This document shows, piece after piece, positions 22,331 through 33,694 of a stretch of DNA of 64,000 nt. The notes below the pieces were generated by a model. That model had not been told where the DNA came from and ran no database searches. It saw only the letters and a program-made list of their open reading frames with translations. Position numbers and translations under genes: made by a program. Position 1 is the stretch's first letter. Each line of letters opens with the position of its first letter. The stretch is from Thelonectria olida. Lineage: Eukaryota; Ascomycota; Sordariomycetes; Hypocreales; Nectriaceae. Location: contig JAGPYM010000040.1 in the NCBI GenBank assembly GCA_020736575.1, positions 124,001 to 188,000 of the forward strand, read 5' to 3'.

Positions 22331-23708
22331 GTCTTTGACGTCTTCCTATCCTCCGATTTGATTGGTGGCAGGTATGCCTCGAGCTCGCTTTACCTATATT
22401 CGCCGTTCAATGATCTCCCTTCCGTGTCCTTCCTATGCTGGGTCCTGCGCTCATGATCTCTACACGACCCCTACTACTTTCTATCCTTCCCGCATAGTTT
22501 CTCTATGCCCTACTCGTACTTGCTTTGTCAATGCTGGGAACGAACTCTCTGTTTAGTTTACTATGCCATTCTATTTAACCAAACTTTCTTCTTCTCTTAC
22601 TAGCCTACCCCAATCATATACGTCGTATACGTTATTACCCATCCAACCAACTCAGAGCGTCTTCGACAGTCTTCTCACTGAGCACCTCGAGCCGAGCCTC
22701 CGCAGCTGCCATGTCGGTGGGTATCTTATTGCCGACTACATCCCTCTCCCGCACCTTCGATACGAGCATGATGCCGTCGAGCGATGGGCAGCGTGACAGC
22801 TGCACATACAGGCTGTATGGGTCGCACTGGCTGGGCACCGTCTCACCATCGATGTTCGTTGTCCTGGTCCCCCGCAGTTCCAGTGCCACCCGGCTCAATG
22901 TTCTCCCCTGGACCTTGTAGTCGGTGCACGCGAAGGCCGGTGTGCACGGCAGGCCCTTCCGCGTGACGTCGTGCTGCTGCCATGGCCGCTTCCGCTGGCA
23001 TTCCACCTTGACGCTCATCGGCGTCAGCAGGATCGTCCCGGGCGGCATGCCGACGAAGTGGAAGTGCCGAGTCGTCTCCGCCGCCAGTAGGATCCCCGCC
23101 GGGAAGCCGAAGTGAAGTATTGTATCGGCCGAGATCTGGTAGCCCGGGTATGCCTTGTCGACGATGACGTCCAAGGCCGTGTAGCTGGCCCCGTTGACGA
23201 GCTTCAGACCTTGATGCGTGTTATGTTCACGACGACGGGCATACCCGGCACGAACATAAAGATGGCTGGCACCGGGATCGCGCTATCGTCGCCGTGATTG
23301 AGGATCATGAGGGCCTCCTCTTCCGTTGGTTGGCCGTCCTTCCACTTGTGGTCGGATATGAAGATGCGCAGTGTTGCTTTGTGTTGCCGTTGGAAGGCCA
23401 GAGTCGCTTCCAAGTTCAGGTTCCACCGGTTCCTATTGAGCGGCGCCACCACCGTGATGCCTGTCTCCCACGGAATCCGCATGCCCTCCCGAAAGCAGCG
23501 TATGTTGAGCAGGTCGACGTCCGTCTGGTCCTGAATGCCCTGTCGAATTCGCGTCAGCAGCCTTCGCAGTTCCGGGTCGCCGGCAGCGCGGACCTGCTCA
23601 TCTAGCATGACGACGGTGGTGAACTTCTTCCACAGAGTATGTGCTTTATCATGCTGGTGCCTCTGCTCCACCTTGAACGAATCCTGCTCTAACCACGAGA
23701 TGGCTGAG

Positions 23709-23913
23709 TGTCGCATATCAGCCTGTCGCACACTCGGCATAGCCCACCGGATTTTTGTCCGGAACTCCACTTGCAATTTCCGTTCCACACGGATTTCGTC
23801 TTCTATATAAGACAGCAACGTCATTCTCTTTTGTATAGTATAATTGCTCTTTAGATAATTCTCATCAATTGACTGGTGCCATCAATGATCCCTGTGGAGC
23901 CAATTGTCTGACA
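23709..23913. mobile_element. Solo LTR, 205 bp, in the helicase gene
   Basis: Begins TGTCGCATATCAGCC and ends GTCTGACA (TGTC...GACA termini). Flanked by a perfect 5-bp target duplication CTGAG (23704-23708 and 23914-23918). It contains a tatataag promoter-like stretch near 23805. Removing it plus one duplication restores the helicase frame between LPSS and AISW. Confidence 0.9.
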
Positions 23914-23968
23914 CTGAGCTGGGGAGCAGGATTGACCTCTCCTGCACGGGACGGAACTGGTGAAAATT

Positions 23969-24107
23969 GTTGAGATCCATTGTTTAACGGATCAATGGCT
24001 ATTCCGATCCATTGGTGGCGAGGATGTGGATGTCTTCTTGTCAATAGTTTCCGGTGGTTAACACCAGTCTTTCTTCTTCAATACAACACAATATGCTCAT
24101 TTCAACA
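23969..24107. mobile_element. Solo LTR, 139 bp, in the helicase gene
   Basis: Begins TGTTGAGATCC and ends TTTCAACA (TGTTGA...TCAACA). Flanked by a perfect 5-bp duplication AAAAT (23964-23968 and 24108-24112). It splits the helicase motif CGDF|HQFRPV; excision on paper restores the frame. Its sequence differs from the neighbouring 205-bp LTR, so it is a second family. Confidence 0.9.
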
Positions 24108-27100
24108 AAAATCGCCGCAGAAGAGGACTACGGGGATACCCCCGAAGTCCTTTGGAGACCCTCGAAGCCTGCACAGCTGCTCGTTCACCATGTAGAGAGT
24201 GCGTGCTCCGAGCATGCTGACCTCATCGACGATCAGCAGATACTTTTCCTGCCAATTCAATCGCGCTGGGCCATTGACGTAGCGATCGGATGAGTTGGAG
24301 GACCCGAACCCGTCGATGCCTTTGTCTCTGCTGGCGCTCATTCGCGATGCGTCCTTGGAGAAGTTGCAGGCCGAGTGGATCGTGATGCCGTTGATGCGAG
24401 CCGCTGCAGTTCCCGAGGTCGCCGTGACCAGTAGGCGATTTGGGATCCCCTTGCCAGCAAAGAGCTCGACGAGCGTCTCGATGACCCGCGACTTCCCTGT
24501 CCCGCCTTCGCCGCCGATGAACTGGCACAGCTGGGGAGCAGGTTGGCCGTGCGTGCTCTCGCCACCATGTACTAGGTCAAGCTGGCGGCAGACGAGTAAA
24601 AAGGCGACCGACTGCTTCCTGTTGAGCGTGAAGCGCTCCACGAGTTGCCTCCCCGCCGCCAGGAAGGAAGTCGATGGTCCGAACTGGACGCCTACTGTTG
24701 GACCATTATCCAGCATGCTCTCCTCAGCGTCTGCCGCGGTCAGCTGGACGTCCTGCTCCCCGAACCCGCCCAGCACGGCATCCGCGGCTGCGTCGCGATG
24801 CGTCGTGTTTCTGTCGGTCAGACCCTGGATCCCCTGGATCATCTTCTCCGTCTCTCTCGAAGCGCTTGTCTGCTGTGATTTGATAGACTTCAGCATCCTC
24901 TGTGCTGGAACTTCGAATCCGGTAAACGGACCTCCCGGCAGATTCACTGTTCTTGCTCCCCGCTCGGATGCCATCCGGGCACGTAGCTCAGCCGTTGAAC
25001 CCAGAGCGGCACACTGGAATTGGCAGAGCTTCTGTGCCATCGCCGAGAGCTCCTTCGAGCCGGCAGTGATCTGATTTGCTCCACTGGCGCTCCTCAAGAC
25101 ATCGATCAATCGTGTGGCGTCCCCGATGCTATCGCAACGGTACGCGGCTTGTACTTCGTCTCCGTCGCTCATGCTGCCACCACCATCTCCTAACTCCATA
25201 ACACCGATCGTGCGTTCGTCATCTCCGGAGGACGCAGCCCACTGTTTGGCATCGCGCTTTGCATCTTCCGCTGATCGCCTCAGAAGTTGGATGTTATCGA
25301 GTATGAATAGGAGCCTCCGGCTCAGCGCCGCCTTCTGCCTCGTCCATATGTCGTTGATGTCGCCCGATGACTCGGGTAGGAAGCACTCCCACGGCACGAA
25401 CAGACCCAAGTGCTGCACAGCGGTCCTAGAACTGCAAAGTCAGCTGAGGAGTTCGAATGGCGTACGCTGTACGAACCTCCTGTGGCATGGTCCATCATCG
25501 TCATCCTGAGAGAAGTCCATGCTCAAGTATCCATCCAGACAGACCACAGCGTGCTTGCCTGGCCGGCGTAGCCCCTGTATCCATTTGTCCGAGAACGGTG
25601 CATCGTCTCGGAAAGGTATCTCACCCCATGCGGCCGTGGTTGCTCCTGCATTGGCCCTGCGCTTCAACGTCACGAGCGACATGTAGTCGTACAGGCACAA
25701 GCCGCGAAGCAGCTCCCCGCGATGAGGGTATGCCTCAAAGTAGGATATTCTCTGGCCTGTCTGCTCCACGAGCACGGCGTCGCTTGCTGACTCGCCATCC
25801 GCGGCCTCCTCACCGCTCGCACGGCGCAGGTGCTGCCATCGTCGGAAGACGTGCCAGTATAGCACAGACACGTTGGCGAACGCCCACGCGGCGTTGCCGG
25901 AGAACTCTGTTTGATATCCGAGCAAATGCGCGGCGACCTCGACTTGCGACAGAGGCCGCTCTGTGAAAACCCGGTTGGCCACCTTCATCAGGAATTGTCT
26001 TGTCTTGTTCTGCCTGCCCTCGCTCCCGCCGGACATGCTTCCTGAATTCGCCGTATGATCTTGTTCGTGCTCGCCGTCCAACGCATGCAGCATCTCGGTT
26101 GCGGCGGCTACGCGCTTCCACACCGGATCTTTAACTTTGGTCGCGTAATTCGTCAAGTAGTAGACGAGCGCCATGGTCTTGCACTGCGTTGCAACGAACG
26201 AGATATCGTGGTTGTGCCGGAGCCCTACGGCGATTGCCTTGTTCCACCTGTTCACCATGCTGTGCGTGCGTCGGATCCGCAACACTCCGTCAGGGTCGAA
26301 TGCCGTCTTCTCGACCAACTTCCACGGTGCCTTGAAGCGGCAGAGGTCTCTTTTCCCTCCCCGCTTTCCCAACGAGTATTTTACACACGTCGGGCTGTGT
26401 GTATGGATCTGTGTTGCTCCGGCGCAGAAGTTGGCCTCTTCGTCAAAGGACGCAGCGAACTGTTGGCTGTCCTGCACCAGGCCTGATATGTCTGACGTTA
26501 CCGATCTCTCCGCCCGAACGGCATAGAAAGCCTCCTGATCTAGATCCTGCTTGCGAAACCATCAGCTTAGGAGCGAAAATATATTCGCTAGGGGGGACGG
26601 TTCGGCCATTGCTGTAATGATGGCGAGGACATACCTCGGAGAAGACACTATTCACATACTCGACAATGCGGTCACGATACGAGGCTTCGTCCTCGCCTCG
26701 CACGTCGGTCAGGACCGAACTCAGTTGCATGTTTCCTTGTAGCCACAGCAGCCCGTGGACGTGGAGAGCCCCGCGCTCGTTGGTCTCGACGGCCCCGAAA
26801 TACTGGCTGATACGGCCAAAGATCGACTCCTCTCCTACCTTGACGTAGTGCTCGAAGAACAGTGAGATTTCTCTGTGGAAGAAGATGGCTGAGCTCACCG
26901 GGTCGGAAATGGCCAGTCGCGCCCGCTTGAAAGCCATGTCCAAGCTTCTCAAGAACGCCTCGGCCCCTTCTGGATCATGTGTTCTGTATGCAGCCATCCG
27001 CAGCTTCACCGGGTTGGTGATGTCGTTCGGGTTGAGCGTGAACCAGATAGCGGGGATGCCATATCGGATGATGAGGGACTTGATTTTGCGTCGCAGGCTG

Positions 27101-29868
27101 AGCCGATGCTCCCTCGACATCGGCTGCCGGAATCCGTATAGCGAGAGGCTTTTGAGCAGCTCCTTGATGCCCTCGTCCGCGGTCTGACCGGAGAGCTTGA
27201 GCTCACGCTGAGCCAGCTCCAATCTCTCCCGTCCCAAGGAGCGGACGATACGTTCAACGGCGGGAAAATCTTTCCGAGACACGCTCAGCATGCTCACTCG
27301 GCGATTCCTTGACCTCACGCCCAGGTTGAAGACGAGGAAGGCGAAGACGTGGTGGATTGCGAAACGGCCACCATGGCGCCTCAGCACCGCCTCAGCCCAT
27401 GCCGTGAGGCTCATGTTCCGTGATGCCAGGAGACTCCTCGCAGATGCCTCAGCGCCGTCGTCGATGCCCGCATCTCCCTCGCCGTCGGCGATGATGATGC
27501 TCTCCTCTGCCAGCCGAGGGCCGCCTGTGCCAAACGGGAGCAGGCTCGGGAACGTCTTTGCAAAGAAGAAGGGGTCGGACGAGTCAGCGAAGTCTTCGCC
27601 CCGAGACACAGAAATGTAGGGCTCCATGCTGAAACCTTGCTGTATAGATGCTAATCCTGCCCAGCCCCGCGTTCTCCTCTGCTCCCCAGCAGCGTGCCCT
27701 ACTTCTTGATCTCCGACCTCGCCCACAGCCTCCCAGGCGAACCGTAGCCTGTCCGCGTCCGCAACATCTGGCTGGGCGTCGAGCGCGAACATTCCGGATG
27801 AACTGATCTCGTGTATAACCTCCTCCGAGCTTTCGAGCTGAGCGCCCCGACGGCCTCCATTCGCTCTATCGCTGTCTCCGTCACTGAACAATGCTTCATT
27901 GCCTCGGCTCGCTTCCTGATCGCGACACTCGGCCTCTCCTTGTTGCTCCCGCCTGAGGATGGCTATGACTTCGTCGATGTCCACAGCGTCCTCATCGTCT
28001 ATCCCGCGCTCCGCGGGTGGCACGACCTGGGCTGTGCGCACTTTTTCCCAAGCAGACGGTTCGTTACGCTCCATGCGCTGGAGGATCTGCGACGGCACCC
28101 CACAAGGCGGAGCTTCCCAGCTATTCATCTCGGCCTCGTCGATTTCGATGTCTCGGTAGTGGGGGTTATTTCTCTGCAGCCAAGCCAGCGCCCTCTCGAC
28201 AACCCGGCGCCGTATGGACAAAAGTCTCGCCAGATCATTCGGTCCCGGCTTCTGCGCACCGTGCCACGACACATGTATCTCGTCCATGACCTTGACGAGG
28301 GGATGAGGCAGGACCTTTGTGACCAGCTCCTGGACGTTATTCGGGAACACTGTGATGTGTCCTTTGATGTGTTTCGGGTATGTTACACCCTGGCGCTGCG
28401 CGTCCACGATGCTATACTTGGTGATGAAGCCGTAGCATGAGTTGAGGCTGATGAGTTTCTCCTCCACTGGGGTCAGACCTTTAAGTTCCTCTGGGAACAT
28501 GTGCTCACACCCCAGGCGAATATGCAGCCGGGCAGCGGCTGACAGACAACCTCTCATCAGGCAGCTTACGCATTCCGGGCAGGCCAAAACATCGTTGCCG
28601 ACGGGGAAGCATTTGCAGCAGGAAAGAGGTGAGGAGGGATCCTCGCTATTCCCCATAGACCAGCACAGCCACTGGTCCCATTTTACACCTTCCAGCTCTG
28701 CTTTCCCGCGCTTTCGATAGCACACCATGCATGTCCACACGGGTAGAGTCTCGGTGTCGTGAAAAGCTCTGTAGAACGCCTGCGCCGTCGACACCTTCCT
28801 CTCGTGCGGCACTGGCGCACACCACTCCCTGTTGTGGGACAGCCGCTCCTTCTCGGCGAATTCTTCATCTAGATAGCGCAAGACGCTGGCAAGATCCTCT
28901 CTCCTCTCCTCCTCCGTTCTCTCCCTGCGGACGCTTGACCGAACCCGTTTCACCGGTGGCCCTTCTCCGGCGGCCTGATTCGTCCTCCTCCTCCTTCGCC
29001 GGGATGCATTCGAAGTTGACGTTATCTCTAACTCTGGGACGGGTCCTGGCAGTGCCAGGACCTCTTGTGACGCCGGGGACGTCCCCGGGGCGATGTGTCT
29101 CCATACCTGCTGTTCCTGCGCTCCTCCCAACCGTGCACCGCACCGCCTAGACCCGAACGGCGCTGGAGGAGTATCATCTGGTCCGCGGTGCAAGCCTGCT
29201 CTCTCCGGGCCAAGCTCCCTAGGTCGCAAGGCCCGCAGGGCACCTCCCCCAGCAATGAATGCCTGAGCTCGGATTCTCGGCTCTCCATTGCGTCGCTTAG
29301 AATGGTTCCCCTTCTCGTCCGCCGGGTCTAGACCCTTCTGCGTGCCATCCCGACGAGGCTCCGCGGGTGCGTCACCCTCTTGGATTTGTTGAGTCGGCCC
29401 AGGGCTTGGGTAAACCAGCTCGCCAGTTTCGGGGAACCCAGTGGTTGCCTTTGGCTGGATTGGCCGCAGCGGAGCCCTGGTTCGGTCGACGCCGCCATCG
29501 CGTCCTCCACCAGTCCTCGCTGCTGAACGACCTCGCCTGATCCTGGTGCGACGGGCGAGACCGGGGATGACTTGCCGTTTGTGTCCGTGGGACCACTCCT
29601 CGTGGCGATTACTCAATCCTGCTGCTGCTCCTTCTCCTTCATCTTCACCTATCCTCTGCGCTTCCTTTGGCAAAATAGGCCGAAATGTCCGAGCTGAGGT
29701 AGCCTTTGCTGTGTGAGGCTCCTGTTGCCTCTCATCATCCTCGATTGCATCGTCCGACCCAACACGATGCCTCTGGCCTGCGTCATCATCCGAGCTGCGG
29801 ACTTTGACCCCATGGGGCTCTGCAGGTGTGAGAAACGCGGCTTCTCGGTCTGCATCATGTTCCATCAT

Positions 29869-30474
29869 TGCGTTCCCTGCTCCTCCAATTGCAATCCTTT
29901 CAACAAGGCGAGAAGGAACCCCTTACCTGCTGTGACCTCACAATTGCCTGAGTTTGATGCTCTCTGCTTGTGTCCTATTGTCCCGCTACGAATATGTGCG
30001 CTGTGTGTTACTCTATCCTCATCCATTAGTATTTAAACCTCCATTTCTTCTTACTCTTATGTTATGCTTAACCCACCCACCTTCTGACCTGAGACACACT
30101 ATTGCATCCATCTTCTAGACCCTGTCTTTTTCCACCTGCCTCTCTCTCTAGGATTCTATCTATCTGCACCTATGCATGCGGGGATATATCCGCCAGCTAC
30201 TCACCGTCCTTGAGCGTTTCCAGACTACTCTTGGGACAGTTTGTGTTGCTATTGAAGCTGCACCTGCGTCCGAGCACCAAGCCCGTATCCAATAGCGAAT
30301 GTCGGTCAGAGACAAAAGTTCACCACCTGGCTCGCCTAGGTGATGTCACATCCAACAGACTAAAAGGTCATACATTTGATCAAACCGGAAGGAAGGTTTT
30401 CCAGCTGTTCACACAGGCTGTTCAGACCGGGAATCCAGAAAGTCCGGACTTCAAGTTAGAGGTTGGTGTCATCT
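29869..30474. promoter_or_regulatory. Shared divergent spacer between Rep-helicase and accessory genes
   Basis: The spacer between two gene starts facing away from each other, so likely a bidirectional promoter. A plus-strand ORF (30299-30506) encodes plausible protein (HTFDQTGRKVFQLFTQAVQ, PESPDFKLEVGVIYVS) in a frame different from the downstream exon. It may be the decayed or frameshifted N-terminus of the accessory gene. Confidence 0.4.
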
Positions 30475-32489
30475 ATGTCTCCCAAAAAGCAAGTTCTTCA
30501 ACATGACGGTCCCGGAGGTCCAATTCATCTTAGGTATAAGAAACCAACCATTCTTTACTCACTAGATAGAAAAATCAAGAGCATTTATCCCGATGATCCA
30601 GATCCATCCGAAATTGTAACAGGTGAACTTTCTTTTGTCTTCGCCGTGTAGATTTCGGTTTCCCTCTAGCTCTCTAGATGAAATTTTCCCCTCTTTTTAC
30701 CCTTCTCCTTGACGACTGACTGTAATTTGACTTTGCTTTAACTCCTGCCCGCTGTGCTGACATTGTCAGTCATCTCCGTCTTCTCCTGTCTTCTTTTCCC
30801 CTGAACTTTGACTTACACCGACTCTCTTCTTCTCCTTGCACTTGTCGACATTCCAACCCACGCATGTCAATGCCTGGGCAGCCGGGCAAGGTAGACTCGT
30901 GAGCAACCAGCCAGTATCTGTGAGAATGTCTGCGTCCATTACCTCGACCGATGGACCGCCGCATGCTCGCAAGCCGCTGGCAAGCCAGAGGAGCGCCGGC
31001 GGCGATATGTCCATGATGTTCTTCGTCCAACCCGGCTGTCCTTCGAGATTTGCCTCTTCAGACCAGCATCGCGTCAAGGGCCTGAATGCAGAGACCATCG
31101 CGAGGGTCATCCTCCCGGCCCCTCCATGGCTTACGGCTCCTGATTACTCACCCTTGCGTACCGATCCTGCCGATCCGTGTCCCTCCATCTTCTTCAGCCT
31201 CAACTTGTCCATATACAATCAACAGATTGTTCCTGAGGACTGGTTCGACCAGTGGTTTTTCATGGTTGGTCGTGTCCACCCATTTGCGCTGACCTGGGAA
31301 GTCGAACGTCAAGATGGCGGCCTGGAGGAGTCTGTAGATGGCGGCCTCCTTGCATACACCATCCCGGCTCTTATCGTGCGCGACCAGGGCTATCAGCCGT
31401 ATGTTGAATTCGTCCCGTCCGCTTTACATCTCTCTTCTGATTTTCGCTAACCTCTTTGCCCCTAGAATATTGCCTCGGAGTCTATCTGCGACCGATCAGT
31501 TTCCGCTTTCATCCCCAATTGTCAGTTTCACTGGCCCTATCGTAGGTCCAGGCCCTGCCCTCCTACGCAAGGAATCTGTGCCCGCCCTGGACGATGTCCA
31601 GCTCAAGTGCTGCGGCTTCGTCCAGCTGACCACCTTCCTCACCCCCGGAAATCCTGACAGGACGCCGTATAGAGGTTTCCATCCCTTCCACGTCTTTGTC
31701 ATCTTCCCCATCCGCGCGAATCCGTGGGCCTCGCTTTGCAAGAAGATGGCCGAGAGGCGAGACACCCAGTTTCAGAGCAATGTTTTGCTGACCTGCACCG
31801 GCAAGGTGGCCGGCCTGCTTGGCCATCATCTCATGGTGCAGCCGCCGACCCTCGAGCAGGACTACGTCTTCATCGTCGTTCCGGACTCCTGGACCTTTCT
31901 CGACAAGGGAGTTTCCGGGCCTGCCTCACCAACGCCGCCGCGGGGTGCTGCGACATCAGCGATCCGTTCATCATTTTCTGATCATACACCGTTCGAGGAG
32001 ATCAAGGCCAAATTCACCGCGCGCAGACCTACTACCCCGCCGACCCCTCTTCCCGCTGCAACCCCGACTCCAGCTTCGACCCCGGGCGAATCGATGCCAT
32101 CTGTCATCTCTACACCATCTACACAGTACCACTATCCCTCCACCTCGCCGACACCGAAGCGACCAGCTTCAGACGTCGATTACACACCGCCTGCAAAGAG
32201 ACCGCGCCAGCCGCCGACGTCCCCGATCACTATCTCTTCCTCGGGGACACATCCTTCTGCCGGCAGCTCGAGCTCACAGGAGACTGTTGACGAGCCCGAA
32301 CCAAGCCGTGGCGGGAATCGGGCCCCCACTTCGTCCTTCACAAGACCTCTAGCACCAGCAACTCATCTACCTGCATTTACACCCATGCTTGACACGATCA
32401 CGGCGGCTGTGTCGGAATCCTCCCACCGCCCAAGCCGAAACCGCCATCCTCCAAAGAACAAATATTTGGAAGAAGTATCCAAAGTTTGA
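30475..32489 (+). CDS. Helitron-associated accessory protein of unknown function, three exons
   Basis: Exons 30475-30622, 30882-31398 and 31466-32489 join to 562 residues. Introns: gtgaac donor to a gggcag acceptor (259 nt), and gtatgt...gctaac...ctag (67 nt); both keep phase. The start at MSPKKQ is uncertain, since related coding sequence lies upstream in other frames. The middle is a compact mixed region (about 60-370) with beta-rich segments: WFDQWFFMVGRVHPFALTWE, FHPFHVFVIFPIRANPWASL and NVLLTCTGKVAGLLGHHLM, then DYVFIVVPDSWTFLDK near 354-370. After it comes a Ser/Thr/Pro-rich tail with a basic PAKRPRQ patch (possible nuclear signal). The beta-rich pattern could be an OB-like single-strand DNA binding fold, by analogy with RPA-like proteins of other Helitrons; this is not shown by sequence alone. 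Divergent from the Rep-helicase gene. Confidence 0.65.
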
Positions 32490-32801
32490 TTGAAGGGCTA
32501 TTTGGGAAACCATCTTCATTTACAAAGAGTGCACATGAATAGGAAATCTTTCTCGCTTTTGTATATTCCACATTCAAGTCGTACAATTAAGCTCCAGCGC
32601 TTACATCGTAGCCCAACTCGCTCATTAACCTTGAATCCCCGCTTTTACCCATCCTTGGCGGCCACACACGTCTTCTTGTGCGGGAGCCCGGTCCACTGCA
32701 ATTTTTAGCCTCTCCGCATGATCCTCCCCTATCCGCTGGGGATGGCATCATTGCACCTTAGCGATCGGGATTAAACAGGCAGGTTCTATCTCCAACATCA
32801 G

Positions 32802-32855
32802 GCTTCGTTCCTCAAGGCTCCTTTGCGCAAACCGCGACCGGTTTGCCTCTCCTGT
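32802..32855. repeat. Right-end block of the Helitron-like element with hairpin
   Basis: A 54-bp block shared with 609-662. It contains cgttcctcaaggc (32806-32818), inverse of the left-end motif, and a perfect hairpin gcaaaccg-cgac-cggtttgc at 32827-32846. Confidence 0.6.
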
Positions 32856-32961
32856 GTCACTGAACGCCCGATGGTCCTGTGTCTCCACCACTACGTGGTA
32901 CAGCTGCCCGCCATTAGGCCCCTGTCTACGGAGTAGCGTGTGCTCAAATCTGCCTTGCTTA

Positions 32962-33694
32962 TCCCTTTGACTGTCGTAAGCCTACACTTGGGTTACGAGC
33001 AGGGATTCGATCCAACCAGAGAGCAGCAATTGAAAGGTACATCCAACCCCACCTAATTTATATAGTGATAGAAGTCCCAGCCACTCCCAGATCTACATAG
33101 AGATACATTGCACTCTTGGCAGCCATATCGTAACTGAATCCTCTTGCCTCTGTTTCCACTACTAAATTGCAACAGTAGCTGCTGCAGCTATAATCAATAT
33201 GAATGAAGCTATTGACATCATATGCATTGACTGCTTGGCTAGAGAGCTGTTGAGAATCCATGAGAGCGCACAGAATGAGTTGTATGATGAATTAGGCATG
33301 GTTGATTTCGCCGGTGCTCAAAGTTACTCTATGTACGGAGGTCGATTTCAAAAGTTTTGTCCTGGCACCAAGCCACACATTGCTTTTTCTATCAAGAAAG
33401 TACGTTAAGTACATCTGATAGACCAGAGAGCTGTAGCAGGCTCTAAATTTTAGCGCTCGCAGGTCGTAGGCTGTTTCATTTCCTGCCCTACAACCACTGA
33501 AGAGACAGAGGATACAGTGGTTAGTGTTCTATAGCACTTCTGCTTGCTATGTATCCTGAGGTAATTTGCAAGGATTAACAGAGGTGGCGTCTCTAGCTCG
33601 GGACAAAACTTTTGAAATGGACCTCCGTACCTTGGCTTTGGCGAGGTCATGTGGGGCTCGGTACGGAAGTGTAGGCTTACGACACTCAAAGGGA
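32962..33694. mobile_element. MITE (outer), 733 bp, carrying a nested MITE
   Basis: 28-bp terminal inverted repeats (32962-32989, starting TCCCTTTGACTGTCG; 33667-33694) with one mismatch, flanked by TA on both sides (32960-32961, 33695-33696). No transposase is present; a 69-codon ORF at 33199 has no recognisable motif. The TA target implies mobilisation by a Tc1/mariner or pogo enzyme. Minus the inner insert it is about 440 bp. Confidence 0.85.
33336..33627. mobile_element. MITE (inner), 292 bp, nested
   Basis: 27-bp terminal inverted repeats (33336-33362, starting CGGAGGTCGATTTC; 33601-33627) with one mismatch, flanked by TA (33334-33335, 33628-33629). Non-coding. It belongs to a different family from the outer element and therefore inserted later. 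Confidence 0.85.

Larger units (their letters stand above)
22635..29868 (-). pseudogene. Helitron Rep-helicase, spliced, broken by two solo LTRs and one frameshift
   Basis: Rolling-circle replicase/helicase. From the start at 29868: a basic disordered N-terminus, a Cys-rich region (CMVCYRKRG, CCKCFPVGNDVLACPEC), the Helitron-like N domain (IWFTLNPNDITNP), and the HUH motif GALHVHGLLWL near residue 1035. Intron 1 is 26634-26547 (gtatgt...gcaag cag). The two-Tyr motif VYYLTNYATK follows. Intron 2 is 25476-25432 (gttcgt, gctgac, cag). The helicase has Walker A GGEGGTGKS, Walker B LLIVDEVSML and motif III LFCGDF|HQFRPV, where a solo LTR is inserted. A second LTR splits LPSS|AISW. A one-base deletion near 23223 shifts the frame before the last ~195 codons, which end with the helicase VI-type motif YVQLSRCPSL. 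Without these three lesions the frame would be continuous. Now inactive. Confidence 0.9.
22102..32855 (-). mobile_element. Helitron-like rolling-circle element with divergent accessory gene
   Basis: Contains a spliced Rep/helicase gene (minus) and a divergent spliced gene (plus). The proposed limits are the tandem repeat B (left) and the 54-bp right-end block with an 8-bp-stem hairpin (32827-32846). They share the inverted 13-mer gccttgaggaacg / cgttcctcaaggc. Canonical Helitron ends (5' TC, 3' CTRR) are not obvious, so the true limits may differ. The inverted sub-terminal motifs recall the asymmetric terminal repeats reported for Helitron2/Helentron elements. About 10.7 kb, including two solo-LTR insertions of 139 and 205 bp. 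Confidence 0.55.

Noticed and set aside
24295..25074. Plus-strand ORF of 259 codons in the Helitron helicase
   Set aside because: Antisense to clear helicase motifs on the minus strand.
33199..33408. 69-codon ORF in the outer MITE
   Set aside because: It runs across the border of the inner MITE, so it is a composite with no recognisable domain.
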